Shown: positions 1 to 6,302, numbered from the stretch's first letter. The stretch is 8,836 bases of DNA from Clostridia bacterium (GCA_022360735.1 JAKSCF010000338.1:1-8836); one strand, 5' to 3'. Program-made: numbers and translations. Notes: generated by a model not told the origin, from the sequence alone.

Positions 1-126
1 TAAATTTTCTAACCAAATGAATACAAGAAACAAATATCTATACACCTGCATTCAATTGCAAAGTATTTTGTTTTAGTCTGAAATAAAATTAAGATAAAGA
101 AATTTTATTTTTTATAAACAATGATA
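1..126. other. AT-rich intergenic region upstream of the eda promoter
   Basis: No coding sequence is supported here. The only clear structure is an A/T-only inverted repeat, AAATAAAATT (81-90) and AATTTTATTT (101-110), separated by 10 nt and followed by three more T. It could be a weak terminator for a gene beyond the left edge or a bent, AT-rich element upstream of the promoter. The rest shows nothing recognisable, and I saw no catabolite-repression (cre) site. Confidence 0.5.
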
Positions 127-154
127 TTGACATCTTGATCTAGCGTAGTATAAT
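127..154 (+). promoter_or_regulatory. Sigma-A promoter of the eda-kdgK operon
   Basis: A consensus -35 box TTGACA (127-132) and a consensus -10 box TATAAT (149-154) are separated by 16 bp. Transcription would start near 161, giving a leader of about 56 nt before the eda start codon. Both hexamers match the sigma-A consensus perfectly, so the promoter should be strong by default. That fits control by a repressor rather than an activator. The 16-bp spacer is one short of the optimum. Confidence 0.85.
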
Positions 155-169
155 AAAGATAGCTACACG

Positions 170-187
170 TTGTCTGACAACAGACAA
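170..187 (+). promoter_or_regulatory. Probable operator of a GntR/FadR-type repressor
   Basis: The sequence TTGTCTGACAACAGACAA holds two superimposed palindromes: TTGTC-T-GACAA (170-180) and TTGTCTG-ACAA-CAGACAA (170-187). It lies about 10-27 nt downstream of the predicted transcription start. The first palindrome fits the TNGTNNNACNA type of core known for the FadR branch of GntR regulators, which includes hexuronate/KDG repressors such as KdgR and UxuR. The inference is that a sugar-acid-responsive repressor encoded elsewhere blocks the operon here. The identity of the regulator is not shown by the sequence. Confidence 0.65.
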
Positions 188-216
188 GTTAAATATTTAA
201 AATATGAGGTGTTCTA

Positions 217-861
217 ATGAAAAGAATAGCTACTATACAAAAAATAGTTCAAAATGGTGTCGTTGCAGTAATAAGAGCAGATTCAGAAGAACAAGGCATC
301 AAGATTGTTGAAGCAGTCAAAAAGGGTGGGGTTAATGCTTTAGAGATTACAATGACCGTACCCGGAGCGATAGACATTATTAAAAAAATTGTTGAGAAGT
401 ATAAAGATGACCAAGATGTCATCATTGGTGCGGGGACAGTGTTAGACCCAGAAACAGCAAGAGCATGTATCCTTGCCGGAGCTGAATATATTGTCAGCCC
501 AAGTTTGAATATAGATACTATAAAGCTTTGCAACCGATATAGAGTACCAATTATGCCGGGTGTTATGACCATAACAGAAGCAATAACAGCCATGGAGTAT
601 GGTGCGGAGATTATCAAAGTATTTCCCGGTAATGCATTTGGACCATCTATTATCAAAGCATTTAAAGGTCCTGTTCCTCAAGGTAATTTTATGCCGACAG
701 GCGGCGTAAATTTAGATAATATCAAAGACTGGATAGAAGCAGGAGCTGTTGCGGTAGGTACAGGCAGTGATTTAACTAAAGGTGCTAAAACCGGAGATTA
801 TGATTTAGTCACTCAAACAGCAGAAAAATTTGTAGCAGCAGCTAAAGCAGCAAGAAAATAA
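217..861 (+). CDS. eda: KDPG/KHG aldolase
   Basis: This 214-residue protein is a cytoplasmic class I aldolase that splits 2-keto-3-deoxy-6-phosphogluconate into pyruvate and glyceraldehyde-3-phosphate; family members often also cleave 4-hydroxy-2-oxoglutarate. Visible family motifs are AVIRAD (17-22, with Arg20), LEITMTVPGA (42-51, with the general base Glu43), GAGTVLDPE (71-79), IVSPSLN (92-98), PIMPGVMT (111-118), the Schiff-base Lys134 in IIKVFPGNAFG, and the phosphate-loop PTGGVN (160-165). The EITMTVP and KVFPG forms resemble the Thermotoga-type aldolase more than the E. coli enzyme, which has EVTLRT. The length is normal for the family. The ATG is preceded by TGAGGTG at 205-211. kdgK starts 31 bp after the stop, so the two genes form one transcription unit for KDG catabolism. 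Confidence 0.96.
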   Translation: MKRIATIQKIVQNGVVAVIRADSEEQGIKIVEAVKKGGVNALEITMTVPGAIDIIKKIVEKYKDDQDVIIGAGTVLDPETARACILAGAEYIVSPSLNIDTIKLCNRYRVPIMPGVMTITEAITAMEYGAEIIKVFPGNAFGPSIIKAFKGPVPQGNFMPTGGVNLDNIKDWIEAGAVAVGTGSDLTKGAKTGDYDLVTQTAEKFVAAAKAARK

Positions 862-879
862 GTTAGCCGATTATTGATT

Positions 880-884
880 GGAGG
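880..884 (+). promoter_or_regulatory. Ribosome binding site that fixes the kdgK start
   Basis: GGAGG lies 8 nt before the ATG at 893. The frame stays open back to a TTG at 878, but that codon overlaps this site and has no Shine-Dalgarno sequence of its own, so 893 is the supported start. Confidence 0.85.
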
Positions 885-892
885 ATTATAGG

Positions 893-1915
893 ATGAAAAA
901 AGTAGTTACAATGGGAGAAATCATGTTAAGACTCTCAACCCCTGGGTATCAAAGATTTATTCAGTCAGATTCTTTTGATGTTGTATACGGTGGAGGAGAA
1001 GCCAATGTCGCAGTATCTTTAGCTAACTACGGTTATGATGCATATTTTGTAAGCAAGCTTCCTAAACATGAAATTGGTCAATCGGCTGTCAATTACCTGA
1101 AAAGATTCGGTGTTAAAACAGATTATATCGCCAGAGGCGGCCATAGGGTAGGTATTTACTTTCTGGAAACAGGTGCTTCTATGAGACCTTCAAAAGTTAT
1201 TTACGATAGAGCCGGCTCGGCCATTGCAGAGGCAGATGTTAGTGATTTTGACTTTGATAAAATATTTGAAAGTGCAGATTGGTTTCATTTTTCTGGTATT
1301 ACCCCGGCATTAGGAGATAAAGCTGCAGAACTGACAAAGCAAGCACTGATAGCTGCTAAAAAACATAATGTAACCGTTAGCGTGGATTTAAATTATAGAA
1401 AAAAATTATGGACACCTGAAGAAGCAAAAGCATGTATGAGTGATTTAATGCAGTATGTGGATGTATGTATAGGGAATGAAGAAGATGCTGAAAAAGTATT
1501 AGGCTTCAAACCGGATAATACAGATGTAACGACTGGTGAATTGGAATTAGAAGGTTATAAAAATATCTTTAAGCAAATGAAAGATAAATTTGGATTTAAA
1601 TATGTTGTAACCACATTGAGAGAAAGTTACTCAGCTTCCGATAACGGCTGGTCGGCTTTGATATATGATGGTAATGAATTTTACCATTCAAAAAAATATA
1701 ACATAAGAATTGTGGATAGAGTTGGTGGAGGCGATTCCTTTGCAGGAGGCCTAATATATGGATTGTTAGAAAAAGACGACTTCAAATACGCATTAGAATT
1801 TGCGGTAGGTGCATCGGCAATGAAACATACTGTACCTGGTGATTTTAACCTTGTATCCATAGATGAAGTAGAAAACCTAATCAAAGGTGATGCATCAGGA
1901 AGAGTTCAAAGATAA
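893..1915 (+). CDS. kdgK: 2-keto-3-deoxygluconate kinase (PfkB family)
   Basis: This 340-residue ribokinase/PfkB-family sugar kinase phosphorylates 2-keto-3-deoxygluconate with ATP to KDPG, the substrate of the aldolase encoded just upstream. The N-terminal strand VVTMGEIMLRL (4-14) and the substrate-side motif YGGGEANVAVSLA (32-44) are typical. The second PfkB signature is at 275-287 (DRVGGGDSFAGGL), with the GGGD anion hole and catalytic base Asp281. VSVDLNYRKKLW (163-173) is the usual central motif of KDG kinases. The start was set at ATG 893 because of the GGAGG site. PfkB kinases are hard to separate by substrate from sequence alone, but adjacency to eda makes KDG by far the best assignment. 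No isomerase or dehydratase of the pathway lies in the window, so those steps must be encoded elsewhere or to the left. Confidence 0.93.
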   Translation: MKKVVTMGEIMLRLSTPGYQRFIQSDSFDVVYGGGEANVAVSLANYGYDAYFVSKLPKHEIGQSAVNYLKRFGVKTDYIARGGHRVGIYFLETGASMRPSKVIYDRAGSAIAEADVSDFDFDKIFESADWFHFSGITPALGDKAAELTKQALIAAKKHNVTVSVDLNYRKKLWTPEEAKACMSDLMQYVDVCIGNEEDAEKVLGFKPDNTDVTTGELELEGYKNIFKQMKDKFGFKYVVTTLRESYSASDNGWSALIYDGNEFYHSKKYNIRIVDRVGGGDSFAGGLIYGLLEKDDFKYALEFAVGASAMKHTVPGDFNLVSIDEVENLIKGDASGRVQR

Positions 1916-1942
1916 GCTACCTCTCCCCTTAAATAATAGATT

Positions 1943-1980
1943 AAATAGCATTCTGTTTTTAATAACAGGTGCTATTTTAC
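1943..1980 (+). terminator. Hairpin terminator after kdgK
   Basis: AAATAGCA (1943-1950) pairs with TGCTATTT (1970-1977), and inside it CTGTT pairs with AACAG around a short AT loop. The stem ends in TTTT and is followed by T/C-rich sequence. The U-tract is short, so termination may be partial and shared with the next hairpin. Confidence 0.6.
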
Positions 1981-1997
1981 TATCTTTCTCCTTAATA

Positions 1998-2032
1998 AAA
2001 CCCCTTTGAAGACACCACATTCAAAGGGGTTT
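1998..2032. terminator. Bidirectional hairpin between convergent kdgK and uraA
   Basis: A perfect 13-bp inverted repeat, AAACCCCTTTGAA (1998-2010) and TTCAAAGGGGTTT (2020-2032), encloses a 9-nt loop. Read on the - strand, the stem ends in TTTTATTAAG; on the + strand it ends in TTTACGCTTT. Its place between two convergent genes suits a shared terminator: about 100 bp after the uraA stop and about 80 bp after the kdgK stop. It is the most stable hairpin in the first half of the window. Confidence 0.8.
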
Positions 2033-2131
2033 ACGCTTTGTATTCAATTAATCTTATTGATCTATTTAAAATCTTTACTCTATCCTAAAAATTAAATGTA
2101 AGTTATATATCAGGTATAAAACTTAGTAAGG

Positions 2132-3409
2132 TTATCCTTCGTCTTCGGTGGAATTACTGATGCCCATTTTATCGATTAATAAGAAGAATAAGCTTAGTAA
2201 AATACCTGCTACAGTTGCAAGTCCCATACCCTCAAGCTCTACCGGCCCGATTGCTATCTTAGCGCCTCCTACACCTAAGATAAGGATTACAGCTGATAAA
2301 ATTAAATTTCTGGTATTGCCATAGTCAACTTGTGATTCAATAAGCATTCGTAAACCTGATGCAGAAATCATACCAAATAACAATATTGAAACACCGCCCA
2401 TTACAGCAGTAGGCATGGCTATGATGATAGCACTGATTTTGCCTATAAATGATAGTATAATTGAAAAAATTGCTGCTCCACCTATAACCCAAACAGAATA
2501 AACTTTTGTAAGTGCCATGACACCTACATTTTCACCATAAGTTGTAACAGGCATACCTCCAAAGATTGAAGATATAATGGTTCCTATACCATTACCCACA
2601 TAAGATCTGGATAAACCTTGATCTTTTCTGATTAACGGCTTGCCAACTATCTTCTCAGTAACACTAAGATCTCCAACATGCTCTGCCAATACGACTAAAG
2701 CTGCAGGTGCAATAATCATAATTGCCTTAAAACTAAAAACAGGGGTTACAAATGTTGGGATTTGGAACCAAGGCGCTTCTGCGATTGAACTTAAATCAAC
2801 CAAACCTTGTGTAATAGAGAATAAGTAGCCGCATACTACAGCAATCAATATGGGGATCACCCTAAAAAATCCTTTGAACATGACACTGACAATGACTGCT
2901 ACCAGCAAAGTAAACATAGAAACCAAAATTGTTTTGCTTTGTAATTCCGGTGCTACGGAACCAGGAACTAAGCCTGCTAATCCTGCAGCAAAACCTGCAA
3001 GGCTTAAACCAATTACAGCAACGACTGAACCCATTGCGGCCGGAGGAAGAATAACATCAATCCAACCCATTCCTACTTTATTCACAATGAATCCCGTAAT
3101 GACAAAAATAATCCCTACAATGATACATCCTGATAAAGCAGCCGCATGACCTTCAGTAGCAGTAACGGCAGCAATTCCAGCTATAAATGCAGCACTGGGT
3201 CCAAGAAAAGCCGGAATATTACCTTTTGTGATAACGATATACAATAAAGTCCCAATCCCGTTAAAAAGTAATTGAAGGGCAGGGTTTATACCTACAATCA
3301 TTGGTACTAAAACAGAAGCACCAAACATAGCAAATAAATGTTGAAAAGATAGAGGTATAGTCTGTAAAACCGGTAATCTTTCATCAACTTGTATTTCTTT
3401 TCTAGCCAT
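2132..3409 (-). CDS. uraA: Uracil permease (NCS2 / UraA family)
   Basis: This 425-residue polytopic membrane protein of the nucleobase/cation symporter-2 family imports uracil with protons. It resembles E. coli UraA through most of its length. The Gln-His motif is at 23-24 (SFQHLFAMFGASVLVP). AEHVG at 242-246 supplies Glu243 and His244, and TTYGEN at 289-294 supplies Glu293; these match the UraA residues that bind uracil and carry the proton. YSVWVIGGAAIF (304-315) and the IESQVDYG region (357-364) are also family hallmarks. Hydrophobic segments run almost without break from about 23 to 412, as expected for 14 membrane spans, followed by a short acidic tail. The ATG has an AAGGAGA site 8 nt upstream (3418-3424). 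The gene appears to be transcribed alone. Xanthine or another pyrimidine is a possible but less likely substrate. Confidence 0.93.
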   Translation of the reverse strand: MARKEIQVDERLPVLQTIPLSFQHLFAMFGASVLVPMIVGINPALQLLFNGIGTLLYIVITKGNIPAFLGPSAAFIAGIAAVTATEGHAAALSGCIIVGIIFVITGFIVNKVGMGWIDVILPPAAMGSVVAVIGLSLAGFAAGLAGLVPGSVAPELQSKTILVSMFTLLVAVIVSVMFKGFFRVIPILIAVVCGYLFSITQGLVDLSSIAEAPWFQIPTFVTPVFSFKAIMIIAPAALVVLAEHVGDLSVTEKIVGKPLIRKDQGLSRSYVGNGIGTIISSIFGGMPVTTYGENVGVMALTKVYSVWVIGGAAIFSIILSFIGKISAIIIAMPTAVMGGVSILLFGMISASGLRMLIESQVDYGNTRNLILSAVILILGVGGAKIAIGPVELEGMGLATVAGILLSLFFLLIDKMGISNSTEDEG

Positions 3410-3642
3410 TTTAATAGTCTCCTTAAATATTATTTTGATATTTTCACAAAGATATTTCTTTAGTTAAATACAGTAATTCTTATCTATCCCTATTTCACAC
3501 TATATAAAATTAAATATTTATATCTTTTGATTCTTCAAAATTAATATTAAAATTGATTCAGCTTAGAAAGATATCAGTACCAATTTTACAATTGATTTTT
3601 ATTAATTTCGCTATCTTTAGAAATTTTCAAAAATACTCATCA
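3410..3642 (-). other. Long 5' leader of uraA
   Basis: If the promoter at 3649-3677 is used, the mRNA has about 230 nt before the start codon, long for a single transporter gene. The leader is AT-rich and encodes no convincing peptide. It contains four alternating complementary segments: TATCTTT as written on + at 3612-3618, AAAGATAT at 3567-3574, ATATCTTT at 3520-3527 and AAAGATAT at 3448-3455. These can pair 1:2 and 3:4, or alternatively 2:3. I found no PyrR-binding consensus, no purine-riboswitch core and no terminator U-tract in it. Confidence 0.45.
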
Positions 3643-3648
3643 GAAAGC

Positions 3649-3677
3649 ATTTTATAAGATATTGAAGGGGGTGTCAA
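3649..3677 (-). promoter_or_regulatory. Sigma-A promoter of uraA
   Basis: On the - strand a consensus -35 box TTGACA (3677-3672) is followed after 17 bp by the -10 box TAAAAT (3654-3649), which matches the consensus at five of six positions. Transcription would start near 3642. No better promoter was seen nearer the gene. The 14-bp palindrome at 3691-3704 lies 13 bp upstream of the -35 box. Confidence 0.75.
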
Positions 3678-3690
3678 TGAAAAATGAAAT

Positions 3691-3704
3691 ATTCATTAAT
3701 GAAT
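3691..3704. repeat. 14-bp perfect palindrome upstream of the uraA promoter
   Basis: ATTCATTAATGAAT reads the same on both strands. It sits just upstream of the uraA -35 box, where an activator or a wing of a repressor could bind. No regulator can be assigned. In DNA this AT-rich the palindrome could also be accidental. Confidence 0.4.
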
Positions 3705-3788
3705 CAATCTTCTGCAAATACTGCAAATTATGAATTTTAAGAAGATTCATATTCGAATCAAATGCGAGAGGTACTTAAAGATTTGCAT

Positions 3789-3850
3789 AAAAAAATCACT
3801 CTTTCTTATTACGTACCACTTAATAAATAAGAGTATAAGAAAGAATGATT
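3789..3850 (-). terminator. Rho-independent terminator of the GyrI-like gene
   Basis: On the - strand, AATCATTCTTTCTTAT (3850-3835) pairs over 16 positions, one of them a G-U wobble, with ATAAGAAAGAGTGATT (3809-3794). The stem is followed directly by a run of T formed by the A-tract at 3789-3795. The loop is 25 nt, larger than usual. The stem would be imperfect in + strand RNA, because the wobble becomes a C-A mismatch, and the + strand lacks the U-tract. It therefore works in the - direction, ending transcripts from the gene at 3986-4612 before the uraA promoter. Confidence 0.8.
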
Positions 3851-3985
3851 GGCCGTCTTTTAATATCATACAGAACTCTATTATACTATATTATAATGAA
3901 TTAATCAAAGAAAAATATACGTTTATATTAAAAATTCAGTTTTTTTTGTAAATTCTTTACTTTAAATTCGAATATTTTTTTGTAT

Positions 3986-4612
3986 TTATTCTTTTTCGGC
4001 TTTAAACCTTAACACTGTTTTTAACTTCTCCGGTGTTGTTTTTCTGGGGTCGCTTAAATATATCTCTCTATGCTTCATAGAGGTTCTTTTAATGTTGTTT
4101 TCAGCACAATACTGTTCCATCAGCTTAAAGCTTTCCGGTTCATCATCATAGGGACCTATATGCAGCATCTGAACACAACTTCCTTCATTTATAGTTTTAA
4201 ATTCAACTTGGTCTAATAATTCATGTGGCTTCTTCTTTTGAGTTAGTGCGACGACTTGACTTACTAAATCATCTGTTACAAAACCGGGTTGTCTGATCAT
4301 CAATTCAAAAGCAAGGTTGTCCTTATCCAGAACACCTTCAACATACCGGTCTTTATCATCAATATCCCATACCCCTTCCAAAGGATAAACCGTATACTCA
4401 TAATGACCCCTAGGCGGATTATCCCATTTATATGACATCCTGACGGCATAAGATAACGCATATAGGACCGAGATATACTGCTCAAAAAATGGCTGATTCG
4501 GATTACCTTTTCCTTCAATCGTGAAATATTGAAATGAGGGTATCTCAATAAATTCCGGCTTGGACTTAGGAAGATAAATATGTTTCTCTTGTTTTCTCCA
4601 TTCCTTTTTCAC
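3986..4612 (-). CDS. GyrI-like small-molecule-binding domain protein
   Basis: This 208-residue soluble protein of the GyrI-like (SOUL/BmrR-type effector domain) superfamily most resembles the stand-alone uncharacterised group COG4832. Recognisable stretches are EFIEIPSFQYFTIEGKGNP (20-38), YALSYAVRM (51-59), YTVYPLEGVWD (73-83), VQMLHIGPYDDEP (147-159) and the C-terminal HREIYLSDPRKTTPEKLKT (181-199). There is no DNA-binding domain, signal peptide or membrane segment. Related domains bind hydrophobic or cationic drugs, and some stand-alone members have been reported to hydrolyse small electrophiles, but the ligand here is unknown. The start is GTG, supported by AAGGAGG at 4621-4627, 8 nt upstream. 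The gene is monocistronic with its own promoter and terminator, and its neighbours (uraA and the polyphosphate operon) do not suggest a shared job. Confidence 0.85.
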   Translation of the reverse strand: MKKEWRKQEKHIYLPKSKPEFIEIPSFQYFTIEGKGNPNQPFFEQYISVLYALSYAVRMSYKWDNPPRGHYEYTVYPLEGVWDIDDKDRYVEGVLDKDNLAFELMIRQPGFVTDDLVSQVVALTQKKKPHELLDQVEFKTINEGSCVQMLHIGPYDDEPESFKLMEQYCAENNIKRTSMKHREIYLSDPRKTTPEKLKTVLRFKAEKE

Positions 4613-4620
4613 ACTAAAAA

Positions 4621-4627
4621 CCTCCTT
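4621..4627 (-). promoter_or_regulatory. Ribosome binding site supporting a GTG start
   Basis: AAGGAGG on the - strand ends 8 nt before the GTG at 4612. It is a near-perfect Shine-Dalgarno sequence and identifies the non-ATG start of the GyrI-like gene. Confidence 0.85.
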
Positions 4628-4635
4628 TTGTTTAT

Positions 4636-4670
4636 ATTATAATCTACTAAATTGGACATAAGTATGTCAT
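4636..4670 (-). promoter_or_regulatory. Promoter and candidate operator of the GyrI-like gene
   Basis: Two overlapping solutions exist on the - strand. One uses the perfect -10 box TATAAT (4641-4636) but has only a poor -35 box. The other pairs ATGACA (4670-4665) with TAGATT (4646-4641) across 18 bp. In either case the inverted repeat GACATA-AG-TATGTC (4655-4668) covers the -35 or spacer area, as expected for a regulator that blocks or assists polymerase. The leader would be only about 17-22 nt. Confidence 0.5.
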
Positions 4671-4684
4671 ATTGTGAAAATAAA

Positions 4685-4718
4685 TTACAAAAAACAAAAG
4701 GGACAGTTCTTTTTGTTT
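4685..4718 (-). terminator. Possible terminator of the ppx-ppk operon / REP-like hairpin
   Basis: AAACAAAA (4692-4699) and TTTTGTTT (4711-4718) form an 8-bp inverted repeat around the loop GGGACAGTTCT. On the - strand the stem runs into further T residues, so it could end transcripts of the upstream polyphosphate operon. The stem has a single G-C pair and is weak. The GGGACAGTTC core resembles a repeat type I recall from Clostridia and relatives, which makes a repetitive-element origin possible. Confidence 0.4.
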
Positions 4719-4783
4719 GGAACACTACAATTTTGTTCTATTGAAGCGTTAATATTGTCAAAAACTCATGTCTTACATACCGC

Positions 4784-6298
4784 TTACACTTTTAAAATGT
4801 TTAATTTTTTTTCAAAATGCTTTTCAAACAATGGCTGCACTTCTATAGCTTTTGAAATTTCTAGCTCAATATCATATTGTGATGTAACCCAAATGGTCAC
4901 AGCGTCTTTATCGATTGTACAATGAATAGATCCAATTTTACCAAGTCTGCTTCGATCAAGACTTTCTGATATTTGCAGCAAAATGGCTAGTTTGTAAATA
5001 ATATAGGAAGCTTTTTCATCAATAATGGGTTTATATTGCCGAAAGTTATTTTTTAGCTTTCCTATCCTATGATTACTTACAATTAAAGAACAAATCATTA
5101 ACTCATACTGTGTGAGGCCATTAATCCCCGAGTTAAGAAGCATATAAAATCCGTGCATATGATGATGATAATATCGAAGTGTGATACCAAAGTCATGAAA
5201 AAGAGAAGATACTTCTATGATTTTCTCTATAGAAGGTGTCCTTTCTAATCGATGAATGTCTTGAAGCTCATTGAAAAGCTTATTCATAATATTACATATA
5301 TGCTTAGAGTGGACACGATCAATAGCATAGTTGGCAGTTAAATTACCAATGGAAGCTGCTAAAACATTATCAAAATCCATAATGTTTTCTTTTTGTAAAT
5401 AATCATATATAAGCCCTTCCCTTAAACCACTACCACTGATAAGCATTTCTTCAGACTGTATATGCTTCATAAGAGCGATAATAGTAGCACACGCACCCAC
5501 AAAGATATCAGTCCGATTAGAAGAAAGGCCTTTAATGCCTTTGCGGTTTTTTGCATCTAACTCTTTTGCACCATTATAAATATCAATAATTTCATCTAAA
5601 TCCAATGGGTAGCAATGTACCAAGTCAATGGGATAATTGCTTTTTCTACGGCTAATTTTACCGATATTCCTTGCAATGCCGCCTACTCCAATAACTGGCT
5701 TGTTTTTAGCCTTTTTAAGCCAATCTAACTTCTTTAGTTCACTGTTAATATAGTCAAATAATTTGATTTCCTTTTTTTGATCCACAATATCATCTAATTG
5801 AAATGCAGTACAAAGATCTATAGAACCAAAAGGAAGGCTGACTTTATTGACAGGTTTTTTATTATCCATTTCTATAATTTCAATACTTCCGCCGCCAATA
5901 TCAATAATAATGCTGTCATCAATATCCATGCTGCATGCAACACCATTGAAAACATATTCCGCTTCTTCTGCTCCTGAAATTATTCGAAGATCTATTCCTG
6001 TTTCGTTTTTGACTCTTTCTGCTAATTCATTACTATTTTTTGCTTTACGTATGGCAGCAGTTGCCACACAAATGGTATCAGTAACTTGATGTGCTAAACA
6101 TAGCTCTTTAAACATACGTAAGCATTGAAGGGTTCGTTCAATTTTTTCTTCACTTATGTAACCTTGTTTATCAAGTCCTTGTTCCAATCTAACTGTTTCC
6201 TTGATATCATCAAGAAATTTATAAGAGTGGCTCTTGATTTGTACAACTACCAGTCGAATTGAATTAGAGCCCATATCTATTACTGCTAAAGTTTTCAC
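4784..6298 (-). CDS. ppx: Ppx/GppA family phosphatase (exopolyphosphatase)
   Basis: This 504-residue cytoplasmic protein has an N-terminal actin-like ASKHA phosphatase module (about 1-300) and a C-terminal HD-type domain (about 315-460). Phosphate-binding and catalytic motifs are IDMGSNSIRL (7-16), ATAAIRKAKN (79-88), ISGAEEAEYVF (107-117, with the expected catalytic glutamate), DIGGGSIEI (133-141) and GVGGIARNIG (204-213). The HD region keeps His333, His368-Asp369, His378-His382 and NHR (409-411), but reads HDFG where relatives usually have HDIG. Family members degrade inorganic polyphosphate from the chain end or hydrolyse pppGpp to ppGpp; linkage to ppk1 favours polyphosphate. It is the last gene of the operon, 15 bp after ppk1. 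The start is GTG with AGAGGTGA at 6303-6310. Confidence 0.92.
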   Translation of the reverse strand: MKTLAVIDMGSNSIRLVVVQIKSHSYKFLDDIKETVRLEQGLDKQGYISEEKIERTLQCLRMFKELCLAHQVTDTICVATAAIRKAKNSNELAERVKNETGIDLRIISGAEEAEYVFNGVACSMDIDDSIIIDIGGGSIEIIEMDNKKPVNKVSLPFGSIDLCTAFQLDDIVDQKKEIKLFDYINSELKKLDWLKKAKNKPVIGVGGIARNIGKISRRKSNYPIDLVHCYPLDLDEIIDIYNGAKELDAKNRKGIKGLSSNRTDIFVGACATIIALMKHIQSEEMLISGSGLREGLIYDYLQKENIMDFDNVLAASIGNLTANYAIDRVHSKHICNIMNKLFNELQDIHRLERTPSIEKIIEVSSLFHDFGITLRYYHHHMHGFYMLLNSGINGLTQYELMICSLIVSNHRIGKLKNNFRQYKPIIDEKASYIIYKLAILLQISESLDRSRLGKIGSIHCTIDKDAVTIWVTSQYDIELEISKAIEVQPLFEKHFEKKLNILKV

Positions 6299-6302
6299 TC
6301 TT

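Larger units (their letters stand above)
3678..3985. other. Non-coding region between the GyrI-like gene and uraA
   Basis: This stretch holds the 14-bp palindrome (3691-3704), two tandem CTGCAAAT copies (3712-3719 and 3721-3728), two copies of the 8-bp palindrome ATTCGAAT (3751-3758 and 3966-3973), and the terminator hairpin at 3794-3850. An open frame at 3730-3951 (+) translates to a Lys/Ile/Asn-rich sequence with no ribosome binding site or family resemblance, and it runs through the terminator, so I do not call it a gene. Confidence 0.6.

Noticed and set aside
249..656. 135-codon open frame antisense to eda
   Set aside because: Shadow of the conserved eda reading frame, with no ribosome site and no recognisable protein.
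878..892. TTG start five codons earlier for kdgK
   Set aside because: The TTG overlaps the GGAGG site that serves the ATG at 893, and the extra residues do not belong to the family's N-terminus.
2640..3149. Two + strand frames (2640-2828 and 2850-3149) opposite uraA
   Set aside because: Antisense shadows of hydrophobic membrane-protein codons. No start signals.
3410..3642. PyrR-binding attenuator or purine riboswitch ahead of uraA
   Set aside because: No PyrR anti-antiterminator consensus, no purine-riboswitch core and no terminator with a U-tract could be found in the leader.
3677..3733. 18-codon + strand frame with a strong AGGGGG site and a CKYC motif near its end
   Set aside because: It overlaps the -35 box of the uraA promoter on the other strand and has no fitting + strand promoter. 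The G-run is equally explained by chance. Kept only as a remote possibility for a small peptide.
3730..3951. 73-codon + strand open frame
   Set aside because: No ribosome binding site, Lys/Ile/Asn-rich composition as expected from AT-rich noise, no family resemblance, and it runs through a - strand terminator stem.
4674..4925. 83-codon + strand open frame overlapping the end of ppx
   Set aside because: Half of it is antisense to the conserved C-terminus of ppx, and the rest covers the terminator-like hairpin. No family resemblance.
5847..6089. 80-codon + strand frame antisense to ppx
   Set aside because: Lies opposite the conserved phosphatase motifs, so it is a by-product of the coding strand.
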